From JAGPUQ01 sp963708735 (lineage in GTDB: Bacteria; Pseudomonadota; Gammaproteobacteria; Pseudomonadales; Porticoccaceae), in contig CAVPTW010000042.1 in the NCBI GenBank assembly GCA_963708735.1, forward strand, positions 1 through 64,000: a stretch of 64,000 nucleotides of DNA, in the 5' to 3' direction. Made by a program: the position numbers and the translations under genes. A model generated the notes under the pieces. The model saw only the letters and a list, made by a program, of their open reading frames with translations, was not told the origin of the DNA and searched no databases. Positions within the stretch are counted from its first letter, which is position 1; the number at the start of each line of letters is the position of its first letter. Of this stretch, positions 45,295-53,736 are shown in pieces.

Positions 45295-45969
45295 TCACGC
45301 GCTGGTGGTGCCGCTCACCAGGGGCACGAAGCGGACGCGCTCGATGACTTCCTCGTCGTACCGGGCAGTGTCGCCGTGCCGGGTAATGACGCGCAGCTCC
45401 TGTTCGCCCGAGAGGCCGACCGGGATCACCAGAATACCGTTGGGCGCAAGTTGCTGGAGCAGTTCCTCAGGCACCACCTCGGGCGCGGCGGTGGTGATGA
45501 TCGCGTCATAGGGCGCGTGTTCGCGCCAACCGATCGCGCCATCGAGATGCGCGCTCAGGATGTTGCGCAAGCGCAGCTGACGAAACAGTTTCTGCGCGCG
45601 CAGCAGCAGCGGCTTGATGCGCTCGACGGTGTAGACCTGCTCCACCAGTTGCGCCAGCACCGCCGCCTGATAGCCGGAACCCGTGCCCACTTCCAGCACC
45701 CGACGCGGGTTGCCATGCGCCAGCAGCGCCTGGGTCATGCGGGCGACGATATAGGGCTGGGAGATGGTCTGGCCGTAGCCGATGGGGAGTGCGGTGTCTT
45801 CGTAGGCGCGGTGCGCCAGCGCCTCTTCGATGAACAGATGGCGTGGCGCGCTGCGCATCGCATCGACGACTTTGGCGTTGTCGATGCCGCTCTCACGCAA
45901 CCGCTGCACGAGGCGCTCGCGGGTGCGCTGCGACGTCATGCCGACACCGTGAATGTCGATCGAACTCAC
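45295..45969 (-). CDS. pcm: Protein-L-isoaspartate O-methyltransferase
   Basis: About 224 residues. It repairs damaged aspartyl residues by SAM-dependent methylation. The SAM loop is LEVGTGSGYQAAVL; the entry MTSQRTRERLVQRL and LPIGYGQTISQPYIVA are family hallmarks. The GTG at 45969 overlaps the truD stop by 4 bases (GTGA) and has GAGG about 10 bases upstream; the ATG at 45939 (MTSQRT) is an alternative start. In pseudomonads surE lies between truD and pcm, but here the two genes overlap directly. Confidence 0.95.
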   Translation of the reverse strand: MSSIDIHGVGMTSQRTRERLVQRLRESGIDNAKVVDAMRSAPRHLFIEEALAHRAYEDTALPIGYGQTISQPYIVARMTQALLAHGNPRRVLEVGTGSGYQAAVLAQLVEQVYTVERIKPLLLRAQKLFRQLRLRNILSAHLDGAIGWREHAPYDAIITTAAPEVVPEELLQQLAPNGILVIPVGLSGEQELRVITRHGDTARYDEEVIERVRFVPLVSGTTSA

Positions 45970-47045
45970 TCGCGAATGTCCTCGTGCGAAGGCGGCAATA
46001 TAGCACACCGACCCGCCGCCTCCGGGCGCTCGGGCGCTACCAGCTCCAGCAGCACGGCGGTCGCGAACGCGCCCGGATCCAGATCGAAACCGAGGACGAG
46101 ATCCGCATCATCCCAGCGCCAACTGAAGGCGCGTGGCTGCAACACCAAAGGGCGCCGCTCCTGGGTCAGGCCGACATGCTCCAGGGCGTGCAGCCAGTGC
46201 TGCCACGCGCCCAGGACTTCCTGTTCGAGCGCCGCCACAGCGGCAACTGCCGCCGGGCGGCCACGCCCCCAGAGCGGCCCTTCGGGAAGGGACTCGCCGG
46301 CGAGCGGTTGCTGCCAGCAGCCGGTGCGCACGCGCTCCGCCAGCACCCGGTTGAACAGCCAGGAGCGCGCTGCCGACAGATACAGGCCGTTGCGAGCGTC
46401 GTCGCCGATACGCGCACTGCTTTTGCGACCTTTGGATTTGCGGCCGCCGTGCCGCGGGCCGTTTTGGCGTGAATCGCGCTCGCTGCCGAGTTGTTGCAGA
46501 AGTCGGTCCGCAGCGGCGAGGTTGCCGCCATCGATACCAAAGCGCTGCGCCCCGAAATAGTTGGGCACGCCCCGGGCGATCAACGCCAGCCGCAGTTCGA
46601 TGGCGGCACGCTCGCCCTGCACGTCGCGCAGCCGGATCAGGAAACGGTTGCCGGCGTGCTCGCCCCGGCGCAGCTTGGTCTGATGGCGGCGCAGTTCCAG
46701 CACCTCGGCATCGAGCGCGCCCAGAGCGGGCGCGGCGGTGGCCGCCGTGGGCACGCTGAACCACTGGGTTGTGATCGCATGGCGATCCTTGAGGCCGCAG
46801 TAACCGATGTCCAGCTCGGCGACGCCCGCGCTGGCGGCAAGCTGACGCGCCACCCAGCGGGTGTTCTCGCCGCGCTTGCGGATCAGCAGACACAGATGTT
46901 CACCGGTGCCGGTGAATGCAAAATCGTCCGGCAGCAGTTCCTCGACCTGGAAATCCTCGGGCTGCGCGCGCACTTGCGCCCGGCACACCGCCGCGCCATG
47001 GGCCTGGGGAAAGTCGAGATCGAACGCGCGCTGCGGTGCGTTCAT
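45966..47045 (-). CDS. truD: tRNA pseudouridine(13) synthase
   Basis: 359 residues. It makes pseudouridine-13 in several tRNAs. The catalytic aspartate is in YCGLKDRHAITTQWFSV. TruD-specific blocks NYFGAQRFGIDGGNL and RSWLFNRVLAERV are present. The ATG at 47045 shares one base with the ispF stop (TGATG). A basic insertion (RKSKGRKSSARIGDD) lies in the middle of the protein. It overlaps pcm by 4 bases. Confidence 0.95.
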   Translation of the reverse strand: MNAPQRAFDLDFPQAHGAAVCRAQVRAQPEDFQVEELLPDDFAFTGTGEHLCLLIRKRGENTRWVARQLAASAGVAELDIGYCGLKDRHAITTQWFSVPTAATAAPALGALDAEVLELRRHQTKLRRGEHAGNRFLIRLRDVQGERAAIELRLALIARGVPNYFGAQRFGIDGGNLAAADRLLQQLGSERDSRQNGPRHGGRKSKGRKSSARIGDDARNGLYLSAARSWLFNRVLAERVRTGCWQQPLAGESLPEGPLWGRGRPAAVAAVAALEQEVLGAWQHWLHALEHVGLTQERRPLVLQPRAFSWRWDDADLVLGFDLDPGAFATAVLLELVAPERPEAAGRCAILPPSHEDIRE

Positions 47046-47539
47046 CACGGTGCGCTGCACGGATGGCGGCCCAGCAACACCACGGCATGGCAGGCGATAC
47101 CTTCGCCACGGCCCTCGAAACCCAGACCTTCGGTGGTGGTCGCCTTGACGTTGATCTGATCGGGCGCGGCGTGCAGGTCTTCGCAGAGCGCCGCGAGCAT
47201 GGCGCGCAGATGCGGCGCGATGCGCGGCGCCTGGGCGACCAGGGTAATGTCGGCGTTCACCAGCGCCCAGCCCTGGGCGGTGACCTGTGCCATGGCGCGC
47301 CGCAGAAACATGCGGCTGTCCGCGTTGCGGTATTCGGGATTGTTGTCGGGAAAATGCCGGCCGATGTCGCCCAGCGCCGCGGCGCCGAACAGGGCATCGC
47401 AGAGCGCGTGAATCACAACATCGCCGTCCGAATGGGCGATGACCCCCTGGGAAAACGGAATCCGCACGCCGCCCAGCATCAGGTGGTCGCCCGGCCCGAA
47501 ACGATGCACGTCGTAACCATTGCCGATCCGGAAACTCAT
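47045..47539 (-). CDS. ispF: 2-C-methyl-D-erythritol 2,4-cyclodiphosphate synthase
   Basis: 164 residues, fifth step of the non-mevalonate isoprenoid pathway. The metal site is in RIGNGYDVHRFGPG, and the substrate loop is SDGDVVIHALCDALFGAAALGDIG. The 4-base overlap with ispD and 1-base contact with truD show one operon. A normal, full-length gene. Confidence 0.97.
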   Translation of the reverse strand: MSFRIGNGYDVHRFGPGDHLMLGGVRIPFSQGVIAHSDGDVVIHALCDALFGAAALGDIGRHFPDNNPEYRNADSRMFLRRAMAQVTAQGWALVNADITLVAQAPRIAPHLRAMLAALCEDLHAAPDQINVKATTTEGLGFEGRGEGIACHAVVLLGRHPCSAP

Positions 47540-48225
47540 TCGGCCTCCTGTGATGCCAACACGGCGGCGGCGAGCGCCAGATCTTCGGGCCGGGTGATCT
47601 TGAGATTGTCGCGCCGCCCCGGCACCACGCGAGGAGCATGCCCGGCGGCTTCGAGCGCCGCCGCCTCGTCGGTGAATTCACGCCCGGATTGCCGCGCCTG
47701 CGCCAACGCGGCGACCAGCATAGCGTAGCGGCACAGTTGCGGCGTCAGAGCGGCCCAGAGTCCCGCGCGCGGCTCGGTCCCGACCACGATGCCGTTGTCA
47801 TCGACACGCTTGAGGGTATCGCTGACCGGCGCCGCCAGCAGCGCGCCGCCGGGATGGTCAGCGGCTGCCAGCAAGGCGCGGATGTCCGCCGCCGTGACGC
47901 AGGGACGCACCACATCGTGTACCAGCACCAGATCCGTCGCCGCCGCGCGACCGGCGAGCGCGGCCAGCCCCGCGCGCACCGAGTCCGCGCGCTCCGCGCC
48001 ACCCCGGGCGACCAGAATGCGGGGATCTGCGGCAACGGCCAGACGCTGCCAATGCGCATCGTCAGCCGCGATCACGACCACCAGGGCCGCGGGTTCGATC
48101 GCCAGCAAACGCTCCAGAGTGTGCTGAATCACCGGCTTGCCGGCCAGTGGGAGATACTGTTTCGGAATGGGCCCGCCGAAGCGCCGACCGCCACCAGCGG
48201 CGGGAACGATGACCCAGGTCTTCAC
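47536..48225 (-). CDS. ispD: 2-C-methyl-D-erythritol 4-phosphate cytidylyltransferase
   Basis: 229 residues, third step of the non-mevalonate pathway: joins CMP to methylerythritol phosphate. The nucleotide loop is VPAAGGGRRFGGPIPKQYL and further motifs are VLVHDVVRPCVT and PRVVPGRRDNLKITRPEDL. It overlaps ftsB and ispF by 4 bases on either side. A normal, full-length gene. Confidence 0.97.
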   Translation of the reverse strand: MKTWVIVPAAGGGRRFGGPIPKQYLPLAGKPVIQHTLERLLAIEPAALVVVIAADDAHWQRLAVAADPRILVARGGAERADSVRAGLAALAGRAAATDLVLVHDVVRPCVTAADIRALLAAADHPGGALLAAPVSDTLKRVDDNGIVVGTEPRAGLWAALTPQLCRYAMLVAALAQARQSGREFTDEAAALEAAGHAPRVVPGRRDNLKITRPEDLALAAAVLASQEAE

Positions 48226-48506
48226 GGCGGATCTGCCTTTTTGTCCAGCAGCATGTAAAACGCCTCGCCTTCGCCGACCATCCCCAGATCGTGGCGGGCG
48301 CGCTCTTCCACACCGGCGCCGGCCTTGAGCAGCTCGACTTCCTCGGCGAGCTTGCGGTTGCGTTCCTCCAACTCCCGGTTGCGCTGTTCCTGGGCGACGA
48401 CCTTTTGTTCCAGACGTATCCGCTCGCGAATGCCACCCTCACCGAGCCAGAGCCGATATTGCAGGCCCAGCAGCAGCAGTACCAACACGCCGATCAGTTT
48501 GCGCAT
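48222..48506 (-). CDS. ftsB: Cell division protein FtsB
   Basis: 94 residues: short cytoplasmic start, one membrane helix (LIGVLVLLLLGLQYRLWL), then a coiled coil (about residues 30-68, LEQKVVAQEQRNRELEERN). It belongs to the divisome FtsQLB complex. It sits before ispD and after enolase, as is typical for gammaproteobacteria. It overlaps ispD by 4 bases. Confidence 0.93.
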   Translation of the reverse strand: MRKLIGVLVLLLLGLQYRLWLGEGGIRERIRLEQKVVAQEQRNRELEERNRKLAEEVELLKAGAGVEERARHDLGMVGEGEAFYMLLDKKADPP

Positions 48507-48547
48507 GACGGCGTTCCAGCGCGCCTGATGACCGCGCGGATCAAGGG

Positions 48548-49843
48548 TTAGGAGGTGGTCATCAGTTCACCGCGCCCCCGGTAGGGCGCGGTGCCGTCGA
48601 GCTCGGCTTCGATGCGCAGCAGACGGTTGTACTTGGCCACCCGGTCGGAGCGGCACAGCGACCCGGTCTTGATCTGGCCCGCGCCGGTAGCGACCGCGAG
48701 GTCGGCGATGGTGGTGTCCTCGGTCTCGCCGGAGCGGTGCGAGATCACTGCGCGATAGCCCGCCGCGCGCGCCATGGCGATGGCGTCCAGCGTCTCCGAC
48801 AGAGTGCCGATCTGATTGGGCTTGATGAGAATGGCGTTGGCGACGCCGCGCTCGATGCCCTGACGCAGGATCGCGGTATTGGTGACGAACAGATCGTCGC
48901 CCACCAACTGGATGCGCTTGCCGAGTTTGGCGGTGAGCAGTTCCCAGCCGTCCCAGTCGGATTCGTCGAGCCCGTCCTCGATGGAGACGATGGGATAGCG
49001 GTCACAGAGATCGGCCAGATACTCGACGAAACCGGCGGAGCTGTAACTGCGCCCCTCGCCTTTGAGGTGATATTGACCATGGCGATAAAACTCCGACGCC
49101 GCGCAATCGAGCGCCAGTGTGATGTTTTCCCCGAGCCGGTAGCCCGCGGCGGCGACCGCCTCGCCAATCACCGCGAGGGCCTCGGCATTGGACGCCAGAT
49201 TGGGCGCGAAGCCGCCCTCGTCGCCCACCGCGGTCGCGAGCCCGCGACCGTGCAGCACTTTTTTCAGGGCGTGGAAGATCTCGGCGCCGGCGCGCAGCGC
49301 CTCGGCAAAGGTGGGTGCGCCCACCGGCTGGATCATGAATTCCTGGATGTCGATATTGTTATCCGCGTGTTCGCCGCCGTTGATGATGTTCATCATGGGC
49401 AACGGCATCCGGTAACGGGGAACGCCACCCGCGCTTTCGGCAATGTGCTGGTACAGGGGTACACCGCGACCCAGCGCTGCCGCCTTGGCCGCCGCGAGCG
49501 ACACTCCGAGGATGGCGTTGGCGCCCAGCGCGCCTTTGTTCTCGGTACCGTCGGCTTCGATCATGCGACGGTCGAGTTCGCGCTGATCCGCCGCGTCGGC
49601 GCCGAGCAACAGATCGCGCAGCGCGCCGTTGACGTTGGCCACCGCCTTGAGCACACCCTTGCCCAGGTAGCGTTTGGGATCGCCGTCGCGCAGTTCCAGC
49701 GCTTCGCGCGAGCCGGTGGAAGCGCCGGACGGAGCGCAGGCACTGCCCACCGCACCGCCCTCAAGCGTCACATCCACGTTCACGGTGGGATTGCCGCGGG
49801 AGTCGAGTATCTCGTAGGCGCGAATGTCCGCAATCTTGGTCAT
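48548..49843 (-). CDS. eno: Enolase
   Basis: 431 residues. It interconverts 2-phosphoglycerate and phosphoenolpyruvate. Hallmarks: ILDSRGNPTVNVDV at the start, GDEGGFAPN, LVGDDLFVTN, the lysine in ILIKPNQIGTL, and SHRSGETEDTTIADLAV. The ATG at 49843 has AGGAA 7 bases upstream; the longer frame beyond it is a shadow of kdsA. Highly conserved. Confidence 0.97.
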   Translation of the reverse strand: MTKIADIRAYEILDSRGNPTVNVDVTLEGGAVGSACAPSGASTGSREALELRDGDPKRYLGKGVLKAVANVNGALRDLLLGADAADQRELDRRMIEADGTENKGALGANAILGVSLAAAKAAALGRGVPLYQHIAESAGGVPRYRMPLPMMNIINGGEHADNNIDIQEFMIQPVGAPTFAEALRAGAEIFHALKKVLHGRGLATAVGDEGGFAPNLASNAEALAVIGEAVAAAGYRLGENITLALDCAASEFYRHGQYHLKGEGRSYSSAGFVEYLADLCDRYPIVSIEDGLDESDWDGWELLTAKLGKRIQLVGDDLFVTNTAILRQGIERGVANAILIKPNQIGTLSETLDAIAMARAAGYRAVISHRSGETEDTTIADLAVATGAGQIKTGSLCRSDRVAKYNRLLRIEAELDGTAPYRGRGELMTTS

Positions 49844-49872
49844 GTTCGTTCCTGTCGGTCGGTCGTGAAATT

Positions 49873-50721
49873 TCAACGAATGGCGAGCGGGGGCAGTGCC
49901 TTGACCAGGTCGTCCACCGCTTTTATCTGCGTCAGAAATGGCTCCAGCACATCCAGCGGCAGCGCGCTCGGGCCATCGCAGAGGGCGCGATCCGGATCGG
50001 GATGGGCTTCCAGGAAGAGTCCCGCGATGCCCACGGCGACCCCGGCGCGGGCCAGTTCCGCGACCTGGGCGCGGCGCCCGCTGGATGCGGCGCCGCCCGG
50101 GTCCCGACGCTGCAGGGCATGGGTGACATCGAAAATCATGGGCACGCCGCCGGTGGCGACCTTGGCCACCTGAAAGCCCAGCATGTCCACCACCAGATTG
50201 TCGTAGCCGAAACAGGTGCCGCGCTCGCACAGCAACAGCCGGTCGTTGCCGCACTCGCGAAACTTGCCCACCAGATGCGCGGTTTGTTCGGGACTCATGA
50301 ACTGGGGCTTCTTGATGTTGATGATCGCGCCCGTGGCCGCGAGCGCGGCGACCAGGTCGGTCTGGCGCGCGAGAAACGCCGGCAGTTGCAACAGGTCGCA
50401 GACTTCCGCCGCCGGCGCTGCCTGGGCGACCTCGTGTACATCCGTCAGCACCGGCACGCCGAAGGTGCGCTTTACGTCTTCGAGCATGCGCAGCCCTGCG
50501 TCCAGCCCCGGCCCGCGGAAGGAGTGAATCGAGGTACGATTGGCCTTGTCGAAAGACGCCTTGAACACATAGGGCATGCCGAGGCGGCGCGTCACGGCAA
50601 CGAAATGTTCGGCGGCGCGCAGCGCCAGCTCGCGGGATTCCAGCACATTGATGCCACCGAACAGCACCAGGGGCCGGTCATTGGCGATGGCGATCTCGCC
50701 CAGAGCCACGGTTCGGTTCAT
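49873..50721 (-). CDS. kdsA: 3-Deoxy-8-phosphooctulonate (KDO-8P) synthase
   Basis: 282 residues. It joins phosphoenolpyruvate to arabinose 5-phosphate, giving KDO-8P for LPS. Signatures: VFKASFDKANRTSIHSFRGPG, VLTDVHEVAQ, LLCERGTCFGYDNLVVDM, and FLEAHPDPDRALCDGPSALPL. It lies between pyrG (3 bases) and eno (29 bases), as in other gammaproteobacteria. This shows the cell makes lipopolysaccharide. Confidence 0.97.
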   Translation of the reverse strand: MNRTVALGEIAIANDRPLVLFGGINVLESRELALRAAEHFVAVTRRLGMPYVFKASFDKANRTSIHSFRGPGLDAGLRMLEDVKRTFGVPVLTDVHEVAQAAPAAEVCDLLQLPAFLARQTDLVAALAATGAIINIKKPQFMSPEQTAHLVGKFRECGNDRLLLCERGTCFGYDNLVVDMLGFQVAKVATGGVPMIFDVTHALQRRDPGGAASSGRRAQVAELARAGVAVGIAGLFLEAHPDPDRALCDGPSALPLDVLEPFLTQIKAVDDLVKALPPLAIR

Positions 50722-50724
50722 CGA

Positions 50725-52368
50725 TCAGGTTCCGGTAGCGGCAGGCACAACGCCGGCGGCCTTCAGGCACGCCTGAATGAAACCCGAGAACAGCGGATGG
50801 CCGGTACGCGGCGTGGACGTGAATTCGGGATGGAACTGGCAGGCAAAAAACCAGGGATGATCGGGCAGCTCGATGGTCTCCACCAGGGATTCGTCGGCGG
50901 ACCAGCCGCCCACCTTCATACCGGCCGCCTGGATCAGGCCGATGTACTTGTTGTTCACTTCGTAGCGGTGGCGGTGGCGCTCGACGATCACATCCTTGCC
51001 GTAGGCCGCGCGCGCCCGCGATCCCGCCACCAGCCGCGCCTCCTGCGCGCCCAGGCGCATGGTGCCGCCGTAGTCGAAGGCTTCGGAGCGGGTCTCGATG
51101 TGCCCCTCGCGGTCGGTCCATTCGGTGATCAGGCCGATGACCGGATACGGCGTATTGCGGTCGAACTCGGTGCTGTTCGCGCCCACCAGACCGACCACAT
51201 TGCGTGCAAACTCGATCACCGCGACCTGCATGCCCAGACAGATGCCGAGATACGGAATGCGCTGCTCGCGGGCATGGCGCACCGCGCGAATCTTGCCCTC
51301 GACGCCGCGCTCGCCGAAGCCGCCCGGGACCAGAATGCCGTGGCAACCGGCGAGCTGGCTCAGGTCTTCGTCGAGCAGTTCCGAGTCGATGTGACGAATC
51401 ACCACCCGCGCCTTGTTGTGGATGCCGGCGTGCTCCAGCGCCTCGTTGAGCGACTTGTAGGCATCCAGCAGATCCATGTATTTGCCGACCATGGCAACCA
51501 CCACTTCGTGTTCCGGATGGCGCTGGTTTTCCACCACCAGATCCCATTGCGACAGATCGGCGGGATGGTCCGGAAGCCGGAATTTTTCCACCACAAAGCC
51601 GTCAAGGCCCCACTCATGTAGATGACGGGGAATGGAATAGATGCTCTCGGCATCCATGAGCGGCACCACGGCGCGCTCCTCGACGCTGGTGAAGAGCGCG
51701 ATCTTGCGCCGCGACGCGTCGTCGATCGCCACCTCGGAGCGGCACACCAGCACATCCGGCTGCAGGCCGATGGAACGCAACTCCTTCACCGAGTGCTGGG
51801 TGGGCTTGGTCTTGGTCTCGCCGGCGGTGGCGATATAGGGCACCAGCGTGAGATGAATCAGCAGCGAGCGCTGCGAGCCCAGCTCCACCTTGAGCTGGCG
51901 AATCGCTTCCAGGAAAGGCTGCGATTCGATGTCGCCCACGGTGCCGCCGATCTCCACCAGGGTGATATCGGCGCCCTCTCCACCTTCCAGGATGCGGCGC
52001 TTGATCTCGTCGGTGACATGGGGGATCACCTGCACGGTACCGCCGAGATAATCGCCGCGGCGCTCGCGGCGCAGGATGGTTTCGTAGATCTGCCCCGCGG
52101 TGAAGTTGTTCTTTCTGGACATGCGGGCGTTGAGGAAACGCTCGTAATGACCCAGATCCAGATCGGTCTCGGCGCCATCCTCGGTGACGAACACCTCGCC
52201 GTGCTGAAACGGACTCATGGTGCCCGGGTCGACATTCAGGTAGGGATCGAGCTTGAGCACCGTGACCTTGAAGCCGCGCGCTTCCAGCAAGGCGCCCAGG
52301 GAAGCCGCCGCGATGCCCTTGCCAAGGGATGACACCACCCCGCCGGTTACGAAAATGAATCGCGTCAT
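50725..52368 (-). CDS. pyrG: CTP synthase
   Basis: 547 residues: N-terminal amidoligase (TRFIFVTGGVVSSLGKGI, with DPYLNVDPGTMSPFQHGEVF) and C-terminal glutaminase (YLGICLGMQVAV holds the catalytic cysteine; FHPEF the histidine). It makes CTP from UTP. It is first of the minus-strand run kdsA-eno-ftsB-ispD-ispF-truD-pcm-nlpD. The ~450 bases upstream serve as the spacer to the divergent ABC transporter genes. Confidence 0.97.
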   Translation of the reverse strand: MTRFIFVTGGVVSSLGKGIAAASLGALLEARGFKVTVLKLDPYLNVDPGTMSPFQHGEVFVTEDGAETDLDLGHYERFLNARMSRKNNFTAGQIYETILRRERRGDYLGGTVQVIPHVTDEIKRRILEGGEGADITLVEIGGTVGDIESQPFLEAIRQLKVELGSQRSLLIHLTLVPYIATAGETKTKPTQHSVKELRSIGLQPDVLVCRSEVAIDDASRRKIALFTSVEERAVVPLMDAESIYSIPRHLHEWGLDGFVVEKFRLPDHPADLSQWDLVVENQRHPEHEVVVAMVGKYMDLLDAYKSLNEALEHAGIHNKARVVIRHIDSELLDEDLSQLAGCHGILVPGGFGERGVEGKIRAVRHAREQRIPYLGICLGMQVAVIEFARNVVGLVGANSTEFDRNTPYPVIGLITEWTDREGHIETRSEAFDYGGTMRLGAQEARLVAGSRARAAYGKDVIVERHRHRYEVNNKYIGLIQAAGMKVGGWSADESLVETIELPDHPWFFACQFHPEFTSTPRTGHPLFSGFIQACLKAAGVVPAATGT

Positions 52369-52821
52369 CGCAGACCTTTCTCATCAGGCAGAGGGGCAGG
52401 AAAAACCGGGTGTCAGAGGTGCGTGAAGCGGAGTCGAGAAGCCCGTTGCACCCATCGGCGGACGGGCGAAAAGCCTAGCAGAAAGGCGGGTGGCACTCAA
52501 TGCGAACCCGGGCGAAGAGCGGTATGGCACCCCGTCCGGACCGCCTCCGCGCTACCGAAAACGGCACGGTCTCGGGTTGACGGTCCTCCGCGGAACTTTC
52601 CGCCCGCGGCCCGGTCTCCCCGCCTGTGCCGTGCACACGGCATCGCCTCACCTGAGGGAGCCAGGCCTGACCACCATGCCGATATTCATGACGCCCATAG
52701 CAACAAGAATGCGTTTCCACCATCTCCCGCTCACTCCCATTCCACCACCCCGGCGCGGATAGCTGATGCCGGCGCATCGCCGGCGCTGATTGCAACCGCT
52801 TTCCCGAATGGAGCACACAGA
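52369..52821. other. Divergent intergenic region, no gene seen
   Basis: About 450 bases between pyrG (minus) and the ABC ATPase gene (plus). A reading frame runs through it in front of the ATPase but lacks ribosome sites and recognisable protein text. A GC-rich inverted repeat (GCCGGCG...CGCCGGC, about 52767-52785) is present. Promoters for both sides must lie here; none is clear by eye. Confidence 0.5.
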
Positions 52822-53736
52822 ATGATCGAGGTGAACAACCTGACGCGCCGCTATGGCGATCTGACGGCCGTGGATGATGTGAGTTTCCGCATCGGCCGTG
52901 GCGAGGTGGTGGGTCTGCTCGGCCACAACGGTGCCGGCAAGACCACCATCATGAAGATGATGACGGGCTTTCTCGAACCTACCGCGGGGACCATCCGCAT
53001 CGACGCGCTGACGGTCGGTCCCGATACGCGCGCGATTCAGGCGCGCATCGGCTATCTGCCGGAGAACTGCCCGCTGTGGCCCGAGATGACAGTCATCGAT
53101 TACCTGTTCTACCAGGCCGCCCTGCACCGGGTGCCGGACGCGCAGCAGCGCGCGGCGGTGGCCGCCGCGATCCGCCGCACGGCGCTCAGGGAAAAGGCCA
53201 CGGCGCTGATCCAGACCCTCTCGCGCGGCTACCGCCAGCGCGTGGGCGTGGCGCAGACGCTGCTGCACGACCCGGACATCATCATCCTCGACGAACCCAC
53301 CAACGGCCTCGATCCCACCCAGATCCTGCACATGCGCGAGCTGATCGGCGAGATGGCCCAGCACGCCACCGTGATCGTCTCCACCCACATCCTGTCGGAG
53401 GTGCAGGCGGTGTGCGAACGGGTACTCATCCTGCGCGCCGGCCGGCTCGCCATGGATACCCGCCTGGACGCGCTGCAACAGACCGGGGGCCTGCTGGTGA
53501 GCGTGGGCGGCGATGCCCGCGCGACCCTGACCCAGGTTCCCGGCGTGAAATCCGTGGCGGAAGCCAGTGCCACCCGGGACCAGCATCACTACCGTCTCGA
53601 TGCGCCGCTGGATGCCGCCCCGGACGTGGCCGCGGCGCTCGCCGGCGCGGGTATCAAGCTCTACGCCCTGCAACCCCAGCGACGGGATCTGGAAACCCTG
53701 TTTGCCAAAGTGAATGCGGAGGTGGCCCATGGCTGA
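52822..53736 (+). CDS. ABC transporter ATP-binding protein, GldA-like
   Basis: 304 residues. Walker A is GHNGAGKTTIMKMM, the signature is LSRGYRQRVGVAQTLL, Walker B is IIILDEPTNGLDP, and the H-loop is STHILSE. The closest type is the ATPase of the gliding-type ABC exporters (GldA). GGAG sits 8 bases before the ATG at 52822. It overlaps the next gene by 8 bases, so they form one unit. It would power the fused permease protein downstream. Confidence 0.9.
   Translation: MIEVNNLTRRYGDLTAVDDVSFRIGRGEVVGLLGHNGAGKTTIMKMMTGFLEPTAGTIRIDALTVGPDTRAIQARIGYLPENCPLWPEMTVIDYLFYQAALHRVPDAQQRAAVAAAIRRTALREKATALIQTLSRGYRQRVGVAQTLLHDPDIIILDEPTNGLDPTQILHMRELIGEMAQHATVIVSTHILSEVQAVCERVLILRAGRLAMDTRLDALQQTGGLLVSVGGDARATLTQVPGVKSVAEASATRDQHHYRLDAPLDAAPDVAAALAGAGIKLYALQPQRRDLETLFAKVNAEVAHG

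Noticed and set aside
52423..52821. N-terminal extension of the ABC ATPase (from 52423)
   Set aside because: No ribosome site and no domain match; the family starts at MIEVNNLTRRYG.
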